A stretch of DNA of 64,000 nucleotides from an uncultured Ruminiclostridium sp. (GTDB lineage Bacteria > Bacillota > Clostridia > Oscillospirales > Ruminococcaceae), in contig CAJUQV010000019.1 in assembly GCA_910588335.1 (NCBI GenBank), positions 1 to 64,000 of the forward strand. Direction: 5' to 3'. A program made the translations under genes and the position numbers. Below the pieces are notes generated by a model. That model was not told where the DNA came from. It did no database searches and was given only the letters and a program-made list of their open reading frames with translations. Positions 35,692 through 44,472 of the stretch are shown one piece after another (within the stretch, counting starts at the first letter, position 1; each line of letters starts with the position of its first letter).

Positions 35692-35895
35692 TTATAATAA
35701 CCTCAGACAGCAGAAAGAGGAAGTATTTATTTTAACGTCTGAGAACATTTTACCATTTTATAGGAAGCGCTCCCTACGGTCGCTCCTTTTATGGTATAAT
35801 AACCTCAGACTGCGAAAAGAGGAAGATTTTATTTTAATGTCTGAGAACATTTTACCTTTTTAAAGGAATCGCTCCCTGCGGTCGCTCTTCTTATG
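35692..35895. repeat. Two tandem copies of a 102-base repeat
   Basis: 35692-35793 and 35794-35895 align along their full length, for example TATAATAACCTCAGAC, TCTGAGAACATTTTACC and GGTCGCTC. The second copy supplies the 3' end of the minus-strand DUF4097 reading frame. The start of a third copy (GTATAATAA) follows. The 102-base period is a multiple of three. Confidence 0.75.
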
Positions 35896-36578
35896 GTATA
35901 ATAAATACTTATCGTTTCCCAATTATCGACAAATCTGACGTCAACATCACCATTATTGACCGATACTATCAAGTTTTTGGTTCCGCCTTCCTTTTCTGCC
36001 GGGAGATTACTTTCTCCCTTTTTGATACTGCAAGACACAGAGTAATCATCATAGCTTCCGATGATCGTACCGCCAATATTCCCATTCTTAGCTTTAAGAT
36101 TGACCGAACTTTGGGCATTCAGCTTTTCAAACGAGATATTGCCGCCGTTAGATTCGAGTGTGACGTCTCCCACATTCACAGGCACGAGTGTAATATCCTC
36201 GTTTGTAGTGAAAATACTCAGCGAATCCAAAGCTTCATTAGGGACTTTCAGCGTTATTTTACAAGTATCGGACGGTGCTTTTCCTCCGATATAATCGGAT
36301 CAGTCTTTACTGTTGGCTATGGTCATCATAAGCGCTCCGCCGTCTGAAACGGAAATATCATACCGTTCCTTATCGCTTTCAAAATAACCGATATGAACCT
36401 TGTTGTCTTCCGACAGCGACACCTCAATTATCCTGTCACGAACGTCAATGGTGACAGAGTTTACCGTTTCGCCGGAAGCATATGAGTATGCTTCGTAATC
36501 TTCTTTTTTTGTTGTGCACCCCATAAAGACCGTTGCAATAATCAGCGAGGATATTGCCAGACAAACTGTTTTTTTCAT
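35829..36578 (-). pseudogene. DUF4097-type lipoprotein broken by an in-frame TGA
   Basis: One reading frame interrupted at 36300-36302. The first part (36578 to 36300, 92 residues) has a lipobox (VFMGCTT) and the start of a DUF4097 beta-solenoid. The second part continues in the same frame with SDYIGG, ITLKVPNEALDSLSI and VTLESNGGNISFEKL, the repeat pattern of the family. Members often have KxWYDY at the site of the stop, so TGG to TGA is likely. Its 3' end falls inside the tandem repeat and is probably not original. It lies directly downstream of the ABC transporter genes on the same strand. Confidence 0.75.
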
Positions 36579-36618
36579 AGTGTATTCCTCCGGAATTTCT
36601 TTATTTTAATGCTTGCTA

Positions 36619-37272
36619 TTAAAGAGTTTTGCGTTTTAGGACAGCAAGTCCCGCAGCCGCCAGCAGCAGCGACATAATTGCGCATATTGCAATATGAAGA
36701 AGCGCATTTGAATTAAACATTACAGCTCCAAAGAACTTTGAAAGCACTTGCCTTAACGGTGCTATCGGGGTAAATATGCAGATGACGGAAACCAACATAA
36801 CGTCCGCGAGCCACCCGTACCAATAGGGCTGCATAGATAACAATACATGAAGGAATATCATTACCAGTACTAAAAACAAAGCCTGCTGCAAAAAAGCGAT
36901 AATGATCCCGTTATCCGTCCATCCGCACACTTCCATTAGATTTACAACCGTCTGACTGTGGTTAAGCGGATCAATAAGAAGATGTATCAGTGTGTTGACA
37001 AGAGAGATTAGGACTGCTAAAATCCCATATGTCACAAGGCTTCCAATGTAATAATCCTTCTTGTCGGTTCCGAGATACATAAGCTTTTTGCAGTCATAGC
37101 ATACTATGAAAAAAGGTGCCATAGCTGCAGCAAGCCATGTGTAATTTCCATTGCTCAGCGCCACCTCTGAATCACCCGAAGTTATAGCGCAAAAGACTAT
37201 CGCGGCGGTGACTATAAAGGTGACGATGTTGCTTGAAAGCATTCTTTTAACGACAGCAAAAACAGATTTCAT
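36619..37272 (-). CDS. ABC-2 type membrane permease
   Basis: 217 residues with about six hydrophobic segments, basic loops and no extracytoplasmic domain, typical of the small permease of a two-gene exporter. The start overlaps the end of the ATPase gene by 4 bases (ATGA type), so the two are translated together. It may export a peptide, antibiotic or lipid; nothing in the sequence fixes the substrate. A disrupted DUF4097 lipoprotein follows 40 bases downstream. Confidence 0.8.
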   Translation of the reverse strand: MKSVFAVVKRMLSSNIVTFIVTAAIVFCAITSGDSEVALSNGNYTWLAAAMAPFFIVCYDCKKLMYLGTDKKDYYIGSLVTYGILAVLISLVNTLIHLLIDPLNHSQTVVNLMEVCGWTDNGIIIAFLQQALFLVLVMIFLHVLLSMQPYWYGWLADVMLVSVICIFTPIAPLRQVLSKFFGAVMFNSNALLHIAICAIMSLLLAAAGLAVLKRKTL

Positions 37273-38114
37273 AAAGCTCCTCCTTTGTGTCCTACCATAT
37301 GAATAAAGAAATCCTGAAGTGACAATGGCTTAATTTCGAGAGTCTTGCTTATCGGCGGAGTGTCAAAAATATAACTTGTAGCCAGACCGCCAACCGTCTC
37401 CTGACCAATTAAATTCAGATCTCTGACCGATTCGTCAACCTCGCTTTTCAATCCGCTTATGCTGAAAGCTTTGGTCTCGACCGCTTCCAGTGTATCAAAA
37501 AACCGTATACTTCCCTTGTCAATGATGATAAGCTTGTGAACAGTGTTCACTATTTCTTCGATAATGTGAGTTGATACTATAATTACGCGAGGGTGCCTTT
37601 TAAAGCTTTCTGTCAGCATATCGTAAAATTCTGCGCGCATGATCGCGTCAAAGCCCAGCACCGGTTCGTCAAGAAGTATCGCTCGCTTGCTGCTCGCAAG
37701 ACATATTATTGTGGAAACCATAGTTTTCATTCCAAGGGATAAACGGTTAAATTTCTTTCTGCCATCAAGTTCAAAGCGTTCCGCCATTTCCGCCGCAAAC
37801 TCGCAATCGTAATCGGGATTCACCTGTGCCGCGATGTTAAGAAGCTTTCTTACGGGAAGATTAAAATGCCGCGCAAAATTTTCAATATAGCTTACTCCCG
37901 TGTCCATTGCCGCAGTGGAAACAGTTTTTCCGTCCACGGAAATTTTTCCCTCCGTGATATTTTGATAACCGGCGATTGATTTTAAAAGTGTGGTTTTTCC
38001 GGCGCCGTTTCTGCCGAGAAGACAGTAAATTCCAGGCTCGTCGATCTTTAGGTTTACTTTTTTCAATACGGAAGCGTCTCCGTACCTCTTTGTCACATTA
38101 ACAAGTTCAATCAT
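37269..38114 (-). CDS. ABC transporter ATP-binding protein
   Basis: 281 residues from the ATG at 38114, chosen because GGAGG lies 8 bases upstream; a longer reading from 38150 has no such site. Walker A is GRNGAGKTTL (about 33-42), the signature is LSLGMK (in place of LSGGQ), and Walker B is AILLDEPVLGFD. The switch His is in STHIIEE. It has a C-terminal extension of about 75 residues, as in YtrB/BcrA-like ATPases. It energises the ABC-2 permease encoded by the next gene. A MerR regulator is divergently transcribed from the other side of an intergenic region of about 140 bases. Confidence 0.9.
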   Translation of the reverse strand: MIELVNVTKRYGDASVLKKVNLKIDEPGIYCLLGRNGAGKTTLLKSIAGYQNITEGKISVDGKTVSTAAMDTGVSYIENFARHFNLPVRKLLNIAAQVNPDYDCEFAAEMAERFELDGRKKFNRLSLGMKTMVSTIICLASSKRAILLDEPVLGFDAIMRAEFYDMLTESFKRHPRVIIVSTHIIEEIVNTVHKLIIIDKGSIRFFDTLEAVETKAFSISGLKSEVDESVRDLNLIGQETVGGLATSYIFDTPPISKTLEIKPLSLQDFFIHMVGHKGGAL

Positions 38115-38177
38115 AGAATGTTCCTCCAAATTATTTATAGTAAACGGCAAATTTATTTGACGCTTACTAAAAAGCTA

Positions 38178-38205
38178 TTGCTTTTCGGTATTTCTGTGCT
38201 ATAAT
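38178..38205 (+). promoter_or_regulatory. Promoter of the divergent MerR gene
   Basis: TTGCTT at 38178-38183 and TATAAT at 38200-38205 with a 16-base spacer, 49 bases before the MerR start codon and in the gap shared with the ABC transporter. Confidence 0.5.
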
Positions 38206-38254
38206 CAGTATAAGCCTTTGTGTTGCACAAATGTCAAGGGGGGGAATTAAAAAA

Positions 38255-39031
38255 ATGAAAAAAATTTTTTCCATTGGCGAGGCTGCCAAAGAAGCGGGTA
38301 TGACCAGCGAAACTCTGCGGCATTACGACCGTATTGGTCTGGTAAAGCCAAGTCGGAAAGACGAGTGGACAAATTATCGATATTACACCGTAAATGATAT
38401 TGTGCTGCTGAATACTGTCCGTGCGCTTCAACAGATGGATTTACCGCTGAAAAAAATAAAAGAAGTTCTTGAATATGATGATATCGAAAAAATTATTGAC
38501 TTCCTGAATGATGCGGAAAAGCGCGCCGATGAAAAAATAGCCTTGCTGAAAAACAGCAAGGCTATGATACATCGGGCAAAAACGGACTACGAACGCAAAC
38601 CTAAGCCGATTTTCACAGAAAATGTAATTATTGAACATTTTCCCAAGCAGGTGATATTGCTTTCAGACACCTTGGAAACCCCTACATTGGATAATCTCTG
38701 GAATTATCTTTCCCACTTTTATAATAAAGTGGGAAATGAACTCAGGAATATGTTTGAATTTGAGGACGCGGCTGGGATATACACAGAAAACGGCAGATCA
38801 AGAATGTTTGCCATATGCGTTAAACGCGAGCAAATTGACGGACTTATAACACTTCCGGAGGGGAATTATCTTTGCATGGATTGCAGCGAAAAAGATAGGA
38901 CGGATAAACTTCACGAACTTCTTAAAATCGCCGAGACGGAATATAATGCCAGACCGAAATTTACGGTGCAGCAGATAGTAGTATCCGGAATCCTGCAATG
39001 GAAATATCAGCTTAGGGTTTTCTTGGGATAA
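38255..39031 (+). CDS. MerR-family regulator with a C-terminal effector domain
   Basis: 258 residues from the ATG at 38255 (AAGGGGGGGAA about 8 bases upstream; an earlier ATG at 38231 lacks a site). The winged-helix domain has SIGEAAKEAGMTSETLRHYD and WTNYRYYT (about 5-60), followed by a coiled-coil dimer helix (about 75-115). The C-terminal 130 residues resemble a GyrI-like/BmrR effector domain. Such regulators sense small toxic or cationic molecules and switch on exporters. Divergent orientation to the ABC genes suggests it controls them. Confidence 0.85.
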   Translation: MKKIFSIGEAAKEAGMTSETLRHYDRIGLVKPSRKDEWTNYRYYTVNDIVLLNTVRALQQMDLPLKKIKEVLEYDDIEKIIDFLNDAEKRADEKIALLKNSKAMIHRAKTDYERKPKPIFTENVIIEHFPKQVILLSDTLETPTLDNLWNYLSHFYNKVGNELRNMFEFEDAAGIYTENGRSRMFAICVKREQIDGLITLPEGNYLCMDCSEKDRTDKLHELLKIAETEYNARPKFTVQQIVVSGILQWKYQLRVFLG

Positions 39032-39052
39032 AATTTGTACGATTTAGAACCT

Positions 39053-39084
39053 GTCCGCACACCGCTCTTATGCGGACGTGTTTT
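39053..39084 (+). terminator. Terminator after the MerR gene
   Basis: GTCCGCA pairs with TGCGGAC across an 11-base loop and is followed by GTGTTTT, about 20 bases after the MerR stop codon. Confidence 0.6.
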
Positions 39085-39104
39085 AAACAACAACAGGTAT
39101 AAGA

Positions 39105-39595
39105 TTATTTCATTGTTATAAGCTTACTCAAAGCCCAATCAAAGTAAGTGACCGCCGTTCCGAACAAAAATGCGTTTTCGCTGCCCTCCGCCATCAATTC
39201 TTCAATAGTGTCGGGTCTGTATCCGAAAGGATTCATGGTATAAAGAAGCTGTTCAAAATCATTTTCGGCAATATTTTCAAAAAACTCTACAGCGTCTTTG
39301 TTTAACCTGCACAATTTTTTCAAATATTTTACCGATTCTTTTAAATCCCCAAGCTATAATACATAATTGACATTGGCAGCAGCATCTTTTCACAAACCTC
39401 CGCCGCACATCTCATTTTACAGCATTCCACAAGCGTTTCGACATAATTCATAAGCAGCCGCATATAAGGAAGGGTTTCCAATATCAGCCAAAATCCGCCG
39501 ACGCAGTTTTCATCGAAATAACCCTCTTCCTGTTTGATAAAGTTATAACATAAAAGAAAGGTACGGTCAACACCGTAAACAGGTAATTTTATATG
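39105..39595 (-). pseudogene. Frameshifted remnant of an unidentified gene
   Basis: On the minus strand a coding-like stretch reads VYGVDRTFLLCYNFIKQEEG and continues through FWLILETLPYMRLLMNYVE and ends MYYSLGI with a stop near 39351. A +1/-1 shift there joins LGDLKESVKYLKKLCRLNKD and runs to a stop at 39105 (ending ALSKLITMK, 72 residues if begun at a TTG at 39323). The join point is almost the same peptide (SLG / LGD), so one base was probably lost or gained. The 5' end lies against the start of the divergent GH95 gene and no start codon or ribosome site is seen. Family not recognised. Confidence 0.5.
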
Positions 39596-41815
39596 AACCG
39601 ACTTTGGTATACAAATTCCGCTAAGGACTGGAACAGCGCATTGCCATTGGGAAACGGCTTTATGGGGGCAATGTGCTTCGGCGGAAACATTATCGACCGT
39701 TTTCAGCTTAATGCCGACAGCCTGTGGTACGGCGGGTACCGCGACCGAATAAATCCGGACGCAAAAAAGAATATCCCCGAAATACGCCGTCTTATTTCCG
39801 AAGGAAAAATAAGCGAAGCGGAAAAACTCGCCGACCTTTCAATGGCAGCAATACCGGATTTTCAAAGTCATTACGAGCCGCTTTGCGATTTGTTCATCAT
39901 TCCCGAAAGCGGAGAAAAAACATCCATGTTCGGTCTCAGAGGCAGTTGGAGCGACCGTATTTACGCAATGCGCCCCTGTGAGGATTATGTAAGACAGCTT
40001 AATATAGACAACGGCGTACACAAGGTCTCTTACAAGATAAAAGAAGCCTGCTGCGAAAGAGAATGCTTCATTTCCTATCCCGACAATGTTATGGTAATTA
40101 AAAACAGCGGGGAAAAAATATCCGTTGTAATTGAACGAAGCGTATATATGGACAGCCTGCGGAAAATCGACAAAAACACCCTATGTATGGAAGGTCAGGC
40201 GGGTGCAGAGGGAGTAAAATACTGCTTCTGCGTAAGAGCGGTAAAGGGTTCTCTGGGTATTATCGGAAGAACGCTTTTCTGCGGCGAGGATTCGGTTCTT
40301 CTGTCCGCCGCGCAAACAAGCTTTTATTGCGAAAATCCTTTTGAAGCGGCGGTCAAAATATTGGATTCCGCAGAGGAAAAAGGATTTGAAAAGCTTAAGG
40401 AACGGCACATTGCCGATTTTTCCGAAATAATGAACAGGTGCAAGCTCAACATAGACTGCCCTCCAAAGGACAATATTCCCACCGATAGTCGGCTTATGGC
40501 GGTACAAAACGGAAAAGAAGACATCGATCTCGTAAATCTTTCCTTTGCCTACGGACGTTATCTTCTCGCGGCTTCAAGCCATGAGGGAAGCCTTCCCGCC
40601 AATCTTCAGGGAATCTGGAACGACAGCTTTACTCCGGTATGGGACAGCAAATTCACCATAAATATAAACACTCAAATGAATTACTGGCCCGCTGAAAGCT
40701 GTAATCTCTCCGAAACGCATGCGCCGCTTTTTGAGCATATTAAGCGTATGTACCCTCGCGGAAGGGATGCGGCGGAAAAAATGTACGGAGCAAGGGGCTG
40801 GGTGGCTCATCACAATACGGATATACACGGCGACTGCGCCCCTCAGGATACTTTGCCTTTTTCCAGCTATTGGCAGATGGGGGCGGCGTGGCTTTGTCTT
40901 CATATTTTCGAGCACTACCGCTATACCGAGGACGAAAGCTTTCTTGACGAATATCTTCCCTACGCCAAAGAAGCCGCGCTGTTCTTTGAGGACACCTTGA
41001 TCTCCAACAGCCGCGGAGAGCTGATAATATCACCCACAAGCTCACCGGAAAACTGTTACCGCCTTCCCAACGGAGAAGTTGGAAACCTCTGTGCGGGAAC
41101 CTCAATGGACAGCCAGATACTATATGAGCTTTTCAGCGGTTTAATCGAATCGAAAAAAATTTCGGAAGAAGAACGAAAACGATACGAAAACATAGTGAAA
41201 AATTTGCCCCCGATAAAACTCGACGATGGCGGGGCGATCCGTGAATGGACGGAACCGTGGGAAGAAGTGGACAAAGGACACAGACATATTTCCCATCTTT
41301 TCGCTCTTTATCCCGGCACACAGATTGACTTTTCGGATAAAACGCTTGTTTCTGCGGCGGAAAAAACGCTGCTCAGAAGGCTTGAAAACGGCGGAGGCCA
41401 CACGGGCTGGTCAAGGGCATGGATAATCAACCTCTGGGCGCGCCTGAGAAAAGGCGAGAGGGCTTGGGAGGACATCAAAAAGTACTTTGAAATATCGGTG
41501 CTTCCGAATCTTTTCGACAATCACCCGCCCTTCCAGATAGACGGAAATTTCGGCACAACCGCGGCGATGGCGGAAATGCTCATTCAAAGCCACAACGGTA
41601 AAATCGTCTTTTTCCCCGCGCTTCCCAAAGAATGGGAAAGCGGCTCGGCAACAGGTCTCGTAATAAAGGGAAAAATAACCGCCGATCTGAAATGGAACGG
41701 CGGAAAAGGCGAAGTTGTTCTTAAAACCGAAAAAGGAAAGACCGTATTTATTGAAGGCTTCGGTGAAACGGTTCTTGTAAAAGGGGAAAACAAATTTACG
41801 GTAAACGTCGGATAA
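39593..41815 (+). CDS. Alpha-L-fucosidase, GH95
   Basis: 740 residues, the usual length for GH95. The N-terminal domain begins RLWYTNSAKDWNSALPLGNG (about 3-22), a family hallmark. The (alpha/alpha)6 barrel has NLQGIWND, NINTQMNYWPAE, HHNTDIHGDCAP and the C-terminal HTGWSRAW, plus DGNFGTTAAMAEML. The inverting mechanism uses a Glu general acid with Asn/Asp-activated water from these motifs. It releases alpha-1,2-linked fucose, for example from host glycans or milk oligosaccharides. No signal peptide, so it works on imported oligosaccharides. The start codon directly abuts the remnant on the other strand. No fucose catabolic genes are adjacent. Confidence 0.93.
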   Translation: MNRLWYTNSAKDWNSALPLGNGFMGAMCFGGNIIDRFQLNADSLWYGGYRDRINPDAKKNIPEIRRLISEGKISEAEKLADLSMAAIPDFQSHYEPLCDLFIIPESGEKTSMFGLRGSWSDRIYAMRPCEDYVRQLNIDNGVHKVSYKIKEACCERECFISYPDNVMVIKNSGEKISVVIERSVYMDSLRKIDKNTLCMEGQAGAEGVKYCFCVRAVKGSLGIIGRTLFCGEDSVLLSAAQTSFYCENPFEAAVKILDSAEEKGFEKLKERHIADFSEIMNRCKLNIDCPPKDNIPTDSRLMAVQNGKEDIDLVNLSFAYGRYLLAASSHEGSLPANLQGIWNDSFTPVWDSKFTININTQMNYWPAESCNLSETHAPLFEHIKRMYPRGRDAAEKMYGARGWVAHHNTDIHGDCAPQDTLPFSSYWQMGAAWLCLHIFEHYRYTEDESFLDEYLPYAKEAALFFEDTLISNSRGELIISPTSSPENCYRLPNGEVGNLCAGTSMDSQILYELFSGLIESKKISEEERKRYENIVKNLPPIKLDDGGAIREWTEPWEEVDKGHRHISHLFALYPGTQIDFSDKTLVSAAEKTLLRRLENGGGHTGWSRAWIINLWARLRKGERAWEDIKKYFEISVLPNLFDNHPPFQIDGNFGTTAAMAEMLIQSHNGKIVFFPALPKEWESGSATGLVIKGKITADLKWNGGKGEVVLKTEKGKTVFIEGFGETVLVKGENKFTVNVG

Positions 41816-41831
41816 ATTTCCTGTTTTATAT

Positions 41832-41912
41832 AAGGCAATACCGCACAACGGCCGTCGTGCAAGCGTATGCGCGGCAAAGCGCGCAGCGCGGTCTTTGCGC
41901 GGTGTTGCCCTA
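41832..41912. repeat. Small inverted-repeat element (MITE-like)
   Basis: About 80 bases bounded by AGGCAATACCGCACAA and TTGCGCGGTGTTGCCCT, which are imperfect inverted repeats, with a GC-rich palindromic interior. One related end, TAGGCAACACCGCGCAA, lies at 44313-44330. Confidence 0.55.
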
Positions 41913-41924
41913 ATTTGTAAAAAA

Positions 41925-42809
41925 TTACATATCGGCAAAAATACTAAGTTTTGAAAAAAAGTCTTCAAGTATAAATCTCGAATCAATATCGGTATACACC
42001 CTTATTAACCTGTTTTCCGGCGTTCCGTCACAGCGTTTTGCTTCGCTTATGAACGGGGCGCTTTTTATTTCATATCGTCCGCAGCCCGGATCCATCGCCA
42101 AAGCCGGCGCGGGAGAATCGCCAAGTACCCAGCTTTCCCCTGCGGGCCAATCCTGCGCCGCTCCCACAGCCATCAATTCATCAAAAAGATATTTTCCTAT
42201 TTTTCCGCATGGCAAAACCTTGTTCTGCAACTCGGCATAGCTCACGCGAACCAGCCGATACGCTTCCATGGGCACCTGCCACAGCTCCACGGAAGAATTA
42301 AACACCGTATTGGCAGCGCGAAAGTCATTGTTAAGATTATATTCCAAACTTCCGTCCTCGTAAACCCCGCCGCCTATCCAGATACATGTGAATTTATCGG
42401 CAATGTCGGGTCGCTTTCTCAGCGCTATCGCCACATTTGTAAGCGCTCCCTGACACAATACAAACAACGGCCTGTCACTGTAAATCAAAGCCTCTTTTAT
42501 AATAAAATCCGCTCCCTCCGATTCGGGAATATCCGCAGCGGAAAAAAGCTCTCCGCCGTATCCGCGAAAAACGGGAACATCTTCCATACTCATAATTTCA
42601 AGAACTCGCTTAACTTCGGCATAGCTTTTTTCGACCGAATCCGCCCTGTCCGGAGAATTAAACTGTTCCGCTATTATTCCCCGCACAATAAACCTTGGAG
42701 TTAAAAGAGCGTGGACAATCGCATACTGATCGTCGGCTTCACAGGCGGCGTCGGTATCTATTATTACTCTTACCTTCTTGTTTTCCTTAACGTTAAATTG
42801 ATATGACAT
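41925..42809 (-). CDS. Inosine/uridine nucleoside hydrolase family protein
   Basis: 294 residues. The N-terminal calcium-binding motif of the family (DTDPGxDD) reads DTDAACEADD (about 18-27), keeping the Asp residues but with an insertion. Later motifs are FVLCQGALTNVAIAL and IWIGGGV, and EYNLNNDFRAANTVF corresponds to the ribose/calcium site (N-x-x-D). The protein is expected to split N-ribosides into base and ribose, or a related glycoside. It is cytosolic. It is the last of three minus-strand genes (GNAT, esterase, hydrolase), 113 bases from the esterase gene. Confidence 0.8.
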   Translation of the reverse strand: MSYQFNVKENKKVRVIIDTDAACEADDQYAIVHALLTPRFIVRGIIAEQFNSPDRADSVEKSYAEVKRVLEIMSMEDVPVFRGYGGELFSAADIPESEGADFIIKEALIYSDRPLFVLCQGALTNVAIALRKRPDIADKFTCIWIGGGVYEDGSLEYNLNNDFRAANTVFNSSVELWQVPMEAYRLVRVSYAELQNKVLPCGKIGKYLFDELMAVGAAQDWPAGESWVLGDSPAPALAMDPGCGRYEIKSAPFISEAKRCDGTPENRLIRVYTDIDSRFILEDFFSKLSIFADM

Positions 42810-42922
42810 TTTTATGACCTTTCTTTTTTACGATGTGTTTCCGTCGAAAACACAAACTTATTATCTCTTTAAATCGGATCTTCCTTTATTCCATACTATC
42901 TGCCTCAAAAAATAAAGTAAGT

Positions 42923-43615
42923 TTATTTACAAATCCACATTATTCCGTCAGCCGCCCGTTTTGGGGCGTCGGAAAAATGTCCTCCCCGATTCAGTTTAAA
43001 CACCGTTTCAATTCCATTTTCCCGATAAAAACACTCTATCGCCTCCGTATTTTCCCGAACGGTGCTCAGATATTGATTTCGGGTCTTGCTTTCAGCGTCG
43101 CCTAAGGAAAAATACAGTTTGTTCGGTTTGACTTTCATTTCATGTGAAAAAACATAGTCTTTAAATCCGGGAAACCAAAGAGAGCCCGAAACGCTTGCCG
43201 CTTCGGTAAAAATATCGGTATGATAAAGTGCGTAAAGGGCGAACATTCCCGCCATGGAATAACCCGCAATACCTCTTCGGGAAACCGCGCCCAACATTTC
43301 CTCCGCCTTTGGTACGATTTCATTCAGCATAAGGCTCAGGTATTCCCCCGCCCGTCCCGAAAAAGGTTCATCGCCCCTCACCGCCGCAGGCGCTTCCCAT
43401 GGCGACATATCACGGTTCCATTCAAGATTGGTTACGGTCACCAGTGAGGCACCGCTGTCCCGCATAATGTTCCATACTTCCCCGCCCTGATCCCCGTAGG
43501 TATTAAAATAAACTACACGATCTTCTTTGGTTCCCTTATAAACCGTTACAGATTTTTCATCCACAGTAAAACGATTTATAGCCATATAGGGTTTCCGGTC
43601 TTCGGCTCCCTCCAT
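42923..43615 (-). CDS. Putative esterase (enterochelin esterase/esterase D-like)
   Basis: 231 residues from the ATG at 43615, with AAAGGAG upstream. A longer in-frame reading to 43858 lacks a ribosome site and would overlap the GNAT gene. Alpha/beta hydrolase fold: nucleophile Ser in GIAGYSMAGM (about 115), Asp in SLGDAES (about 171) and His in RGGHFSDA (about 214). It probably hydrolyses acyl or feruloyl esters or a siderophore-like ester; the substrate is unclear. It has no signal peptide. It follows the GNAT gene by 49 bases, suggesting one transcript. Confidence 0.8.
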   Translation of the reverse strand: MEGAEDRKPYMAINRFTVDEKSVTVYKGTKEDRVVYFNTYGDQGGEVWNIMRDSGASLVTVTNLEWNRDMSPWEAPAAVRGDEPFSGRAGEYLSLMLNEIVPKAEEMLGAVSRRGIAGYSMAGMFALYALYHTDIFTEAASVSGSLWFPGFKDYVFSHEMKVKPNKLYFSLGDAESKTRNQYLSTVRENTEAIECFYRENGIETVFKLNRGGHFSDAPKRAADGIMWICK

Positions 43616-43664
43616 CTTTATGACAGCTCCTTTCTTTTTTATGTGCGCTCGGAGTTTACCGCCC

Positions 43665-44189
43665 TTAAAGGATCTTACCCATTTCCAACCTGACTTCGGT
43701 CTTTTCCGCGTCAGAATTGGAATAGGAAAATAAATCAAAGCCGATGGGCTTAAAGCCCGTTTTAAGATAAAACTCCACCGCCCTCGGATTGCAGGTCTGT
43801 GTTTCCAACACAGCCATACGCGCACCGCTTTGGATTCCGATTTCAATGTCTTTTTCAATCAAAGCGGTACCGATACCATTGCCTCGAAATTTTTCAAATA
43901 CCAGCAGATTGGTTATCCTTAGCCTATTGTTCCATTTCTCCATAAAACATTCGGTAACCCCCACCGGTTCCCCTTCCGAAAACGCTCCAAAGGCAAGAGC
44001 ATTCTTTGCCCAATCCTCGAAGAGCTTATCGGTAAATTTTTTATTTATCGTTTTACCGTAGGGATTAAATTTAAGCTTAAAATCCCAGCCGCTTACGTCA
44101 AAGGAATAATACCCGTCTGTCGTATAGGAAAATTCCAGCTCGTATTTTTCCCAATGCTGTCGGTCAAGCTCCTTTATTTCAATATTCAA
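43665..44189 (-). CDS. GNAT-family N-acetyltransferase
   Basis: 174 residues. The acetyl-CoA binding motif A is VFEKFRGNGIGTALIEK (about 98-114), followed by the strand/helix NPRAVEFYLKTGFKPIG (about 137-153). The N-terminus has a Tyr/Phe-rich beta region. It transfers an acetyl group to an amine of a small molecule or protein; the target is unknown. First gene of a minus-strand run with the esterase, with an upstream -10 like TATAAT. Confidence 0.85.
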   Translation of the reverse strand: MNIEIKELDRQHWEKYELEFSYTTDGYYSFDVSGWDFKLKFNPYGKTINKKFTDKLFEDWAKNALAFGAFSEGEPVGVTECFMEKWNNRLRITNLLVFEKFRGNGIGTALIEKDIEIGIQSGARMAVLETQTCNPRAVEFYLKTGFKPIGFDLFSYSNSDAEKTEVRLEMGKIL

Positions 44190-44272
44190 TTTTCTATTAA
44201 CACCTCCGTGATTTTCATACAGATTACAATATCATTATAACACAAAGGTAAGGTAATGTCCATCAATTTATA

Positions 44273-44308
44273 AAATAAACCGCTGTAACAAGGCGGTTTA
44301 TTTTTTTT
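44273..44308. terminator. Hairpin with T run
   Basis: AAATAAACCGC pairs with GCGGTTTATTT around a short loop and is followed by T residues on the plus strand. No plus-strand gene ends just before it, so it may be a remnant. Confidence 0.45.
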
Positions 44309-44312
44309 ATTT

Positions 44313-44330
44313 TAGGCAACACCGCGCAAT
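44313..44330. repeat. Single end of the 41832-type element
   Basis: TAGGCAACACCGCGCAAT matches the ends of the element at 41832-41912. Only one end is present, cut off where variable-hairpin copy F begins. Confidence 0.4.
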
Positions 44331-44338
44331 GATCGCCT

Positions 44339-44470
44339 TATACTAATTCCCGATCAAAGTATAGAAAAATTTTGTTGTCGATCGGGAATTAGTGCTTAGG
44401 GTATAATTCTCAAGCATATTATAGACCCTGTGAAATTTTGTTTACAAGATAATTGAGAATTAGTATAAAA
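44339..44470. repeat. Variable-hairpin repeat, copy F
   Basis: Starts TATACTAAT and ends ATTAGTATAAAA. First hairpin ACTAATTCCCGATC (44342-44355) with 44380-44393; second TAATTCTCAA (44403-44412) with 44453-44462; spacer GCTTAGGGTA. The hairpin arms differ from all other copies. Its right end coincides with the point where the following IS3 remnant begins. Confidence 0.6.
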
Positions 44471-44472
44471 GT

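Noticed and set aside
35645..35863. 72-codon frame across the tandem repeat
   Set aside because: Begins inside the SDR gene in another frame and runs through repeats; no coding signal.
36300..36302. TGA as a recoded tryptophan codon
   Set aside because: Other genes in the window, for example the SNF2-like and GHKL genes, end at TGA. Genome-wide recoding is not supported; a mutation is simpler.
42923..43858. A longer start for the esterase gene at 43858
   Set aside because: The first 81 residues overlap the GNAT coding region, look non-coding and lack a ribosome site; the ATG at 43615 has AAAGGAG upstream.
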